Below, in pieces: positions 5,392 through 5,739 of a stretch of 5,739 bases of DNA. The notes beneath the pieces were generated by a model, which had not been told where the DNA came from, did not search any database, and saw only the letters and a program-made list of their open reading frames with translations. Source of the stretch: Gammaproteobacteria bacterium (GTDB lineage: Bacteria > Pseudomonadota > Gammaproteobacteria > SMWH01); assembly GCA_004357005.1 (NCBI GenBank), contig SMWH01000006.1, positions 1-5,739 on the forward strand, written 5' to 3'. The translations under genes and the position numbers were made by a program. How positions within the stretch are numbered: position 1 is the first letter of the stretch; every line of letters begins with the position of its first letter.

Positions 5392-5579
5392 CACTCGACT
5401 TCCTCAGCGCGCACCAGGTAATCGACCTGGTTGATCATGCCGCGAACCTGCGGTGTGTCCTCGAGGACCACCGACTGGTGTGTACGACGCAGGCCAAGAC
5501 CGCGCACCGTCGCCTTGTGGCGCTTTAACTTGCCGGCGGTCCCACGGACCAGCGTCACCCTGATTTTTTTCTTAGCCAT
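5391..5579 (-). CDS. rpmD: 50S ribosomal protein L30
   Basis: L30 is a small protein of the large subunit, found in most but not all bacteria. The 62-residue product is MAKKKIRVTLVRGTAGKLKRHKATVRGLGLRR followed by EDTPQVRGMINQVDYLVRAEEVE. This matches the L30 pattern of a central KHKATVRGLGLR motif and VRGMIN near the end. An upstream in-frame start would lie within rpsE and is not L30-like. The gene overlaps the end of rpsE by 8 nt, with the ATG read before the rpsE stop, and its own TGA overlaps the proposed rplO ATG. A GGA lies about 5 nt before the ATG. Confidence 0.97.
   Translation of the reverse strand: MAKKKIRVTLVRGTAGKLKRHKATVRGLGLRRTHQSVVLEDTPQVRGMINQVDYLVRAEEVE
5400..5405 (-). promoter_or_regulatory. 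Ribosome-binding site that favours the longer rplO start
   Basis: On the minus strand GAGGAA lies inside the last codons of rpmD, with 8-9 nt between it and the rplO ATG at 5391. It is the only good Shine-Dalgarno among the possible L15 starts, and it is why the extended N-terminus was preferred over the MRLN start at 5367. Confidence 0.5.
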
Positions 5580-5739
5580 TAGCTTCCACGATTTCCTCAA
5601 CACTCTTGCCGCGCTTGGCCGCGATCCGTTCCGGGTTCTGCATCTCCTGCAAGCCTTTAATGGTCGCGCGCACCACGTTGATGGGGTTGCGCGACCCGAT
5701 GCACTTGGCGAGCACGTCCTGGACGCCCAGCACCTCGAA
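5572..5739 (-). CDS. rpsE: 30S ribosomal protein S5, C-terminal part (gene enters from the right edge)
   Basis: The minus strand is open from the window edge to a TAA at 5572-5574, giving 55 residues: FEVLGVQDVLAKCIGSRNPI, then NVVRATIKGLQEMQNPERIA and AKRGKSVEEIVEANG. This matches the C-terminal domain of S5 (E. coli: GSTNPINVVRATIDGL and AAKRGKSVEEILGK). S5 is a small-subunit protein near the mRNA entry site involved in decoding fidelity. The N-terminal RNA-binding domain lies outside the window. The last 8 nt overlap rpmD (ATGGCTAA), consistent with coupled translation. The C-terminus is a few residues longer than in E. coli. Confidence 0.97.
   Translation of the reverse strand, partial: FEVLGVQDVLAKCIGSRNPINVVRATIKGLQEMQNPERIAAKRGKSVEEIVEANG

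Noticed and set aside
5571..5579. rpsE ending at the TAA overlapping the rpmD ATG (TAATG)
   Set aside because: That TAA is out of frame with S5; the in-frame reading continues EANG to the TAA at 5572-5574, giving the 8-nt overlap.

Overview
The window is a conserved ribosomal-protein gene block read entirely from the minus strand. It holds the 3' end of a spc operon joined to a complete alpha operon. In transcription order (right to left) the genes are rpsE (C-terminal part only), rpmD, rplO, secY, rpmJ, rpsM, rpsK, rpsD, rpoA and rplQ. After a terminator comes the 5' part of an unrelated minus-strand gene for an exported CsgG/HfaB-like protein. The gene order, a 329-residue RpoA, and close similarity to the remembered E. 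coli proteins (S11, S13, SecY, alpha subunit) indicate a moderately GC-rich gammaproteobacterium. The S4 N-terminus (GPTCKLARREG, then KSPVRALESKCKLE) recalls Xanthomonas-type S4. The genus cannot be settled from this window.

From 5739 down to 3427 the spc genes are packed tightly. rpsE overlaps rpmD by 8 nt, rpmD overlaps rplO by 1 nt (TGATG), and rplO overlaps secY by 1 nt (TAATG). rpmJ follows secY after 25 nt. rpsM begins only 29 nt after rpmJ, and rpsK, rpsD and rpoA follow with gaps of 40, 16 and 12 nt. These genes supply small- and large-subunit ribosomal proteins, the SecY translocon channel and the RNA polymerase alpha subunit.

The unusual part is the left end. The rpoA-rplQ spacer is 119 nt, and the region just after rplQ holds matching palindromic sequence. 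All of it is built on the core GGGTCAGAG(CCC)/(GGG)CTCTGACCC. There is a 20-bp perfect inverted repeat one base after the rplQ stop (380-452), a 10-bp hairpin touching the rplQ ribosome-binding site (868-897), and a decayed copy near the rpoA end (925-949). They look like REP/MITE-type elements bracketing rplQ inside an otherwise streamlined operon. A separate intrinsic terminator (339-373) ends the operon.

The leftmost gene (1-242) encodes a signal peptide followed by the start of a CsgG/HfaB-type domain. Its leader can fold into a GC-rich hairpin, with an alternative pairing that covers the Shine-Dalgarno sequence. No tRNA, rRNA, CRISPR array or intact transposase gene is visible. Apart from the repeats and this leader, the window is ordinary housekeeping sequence.
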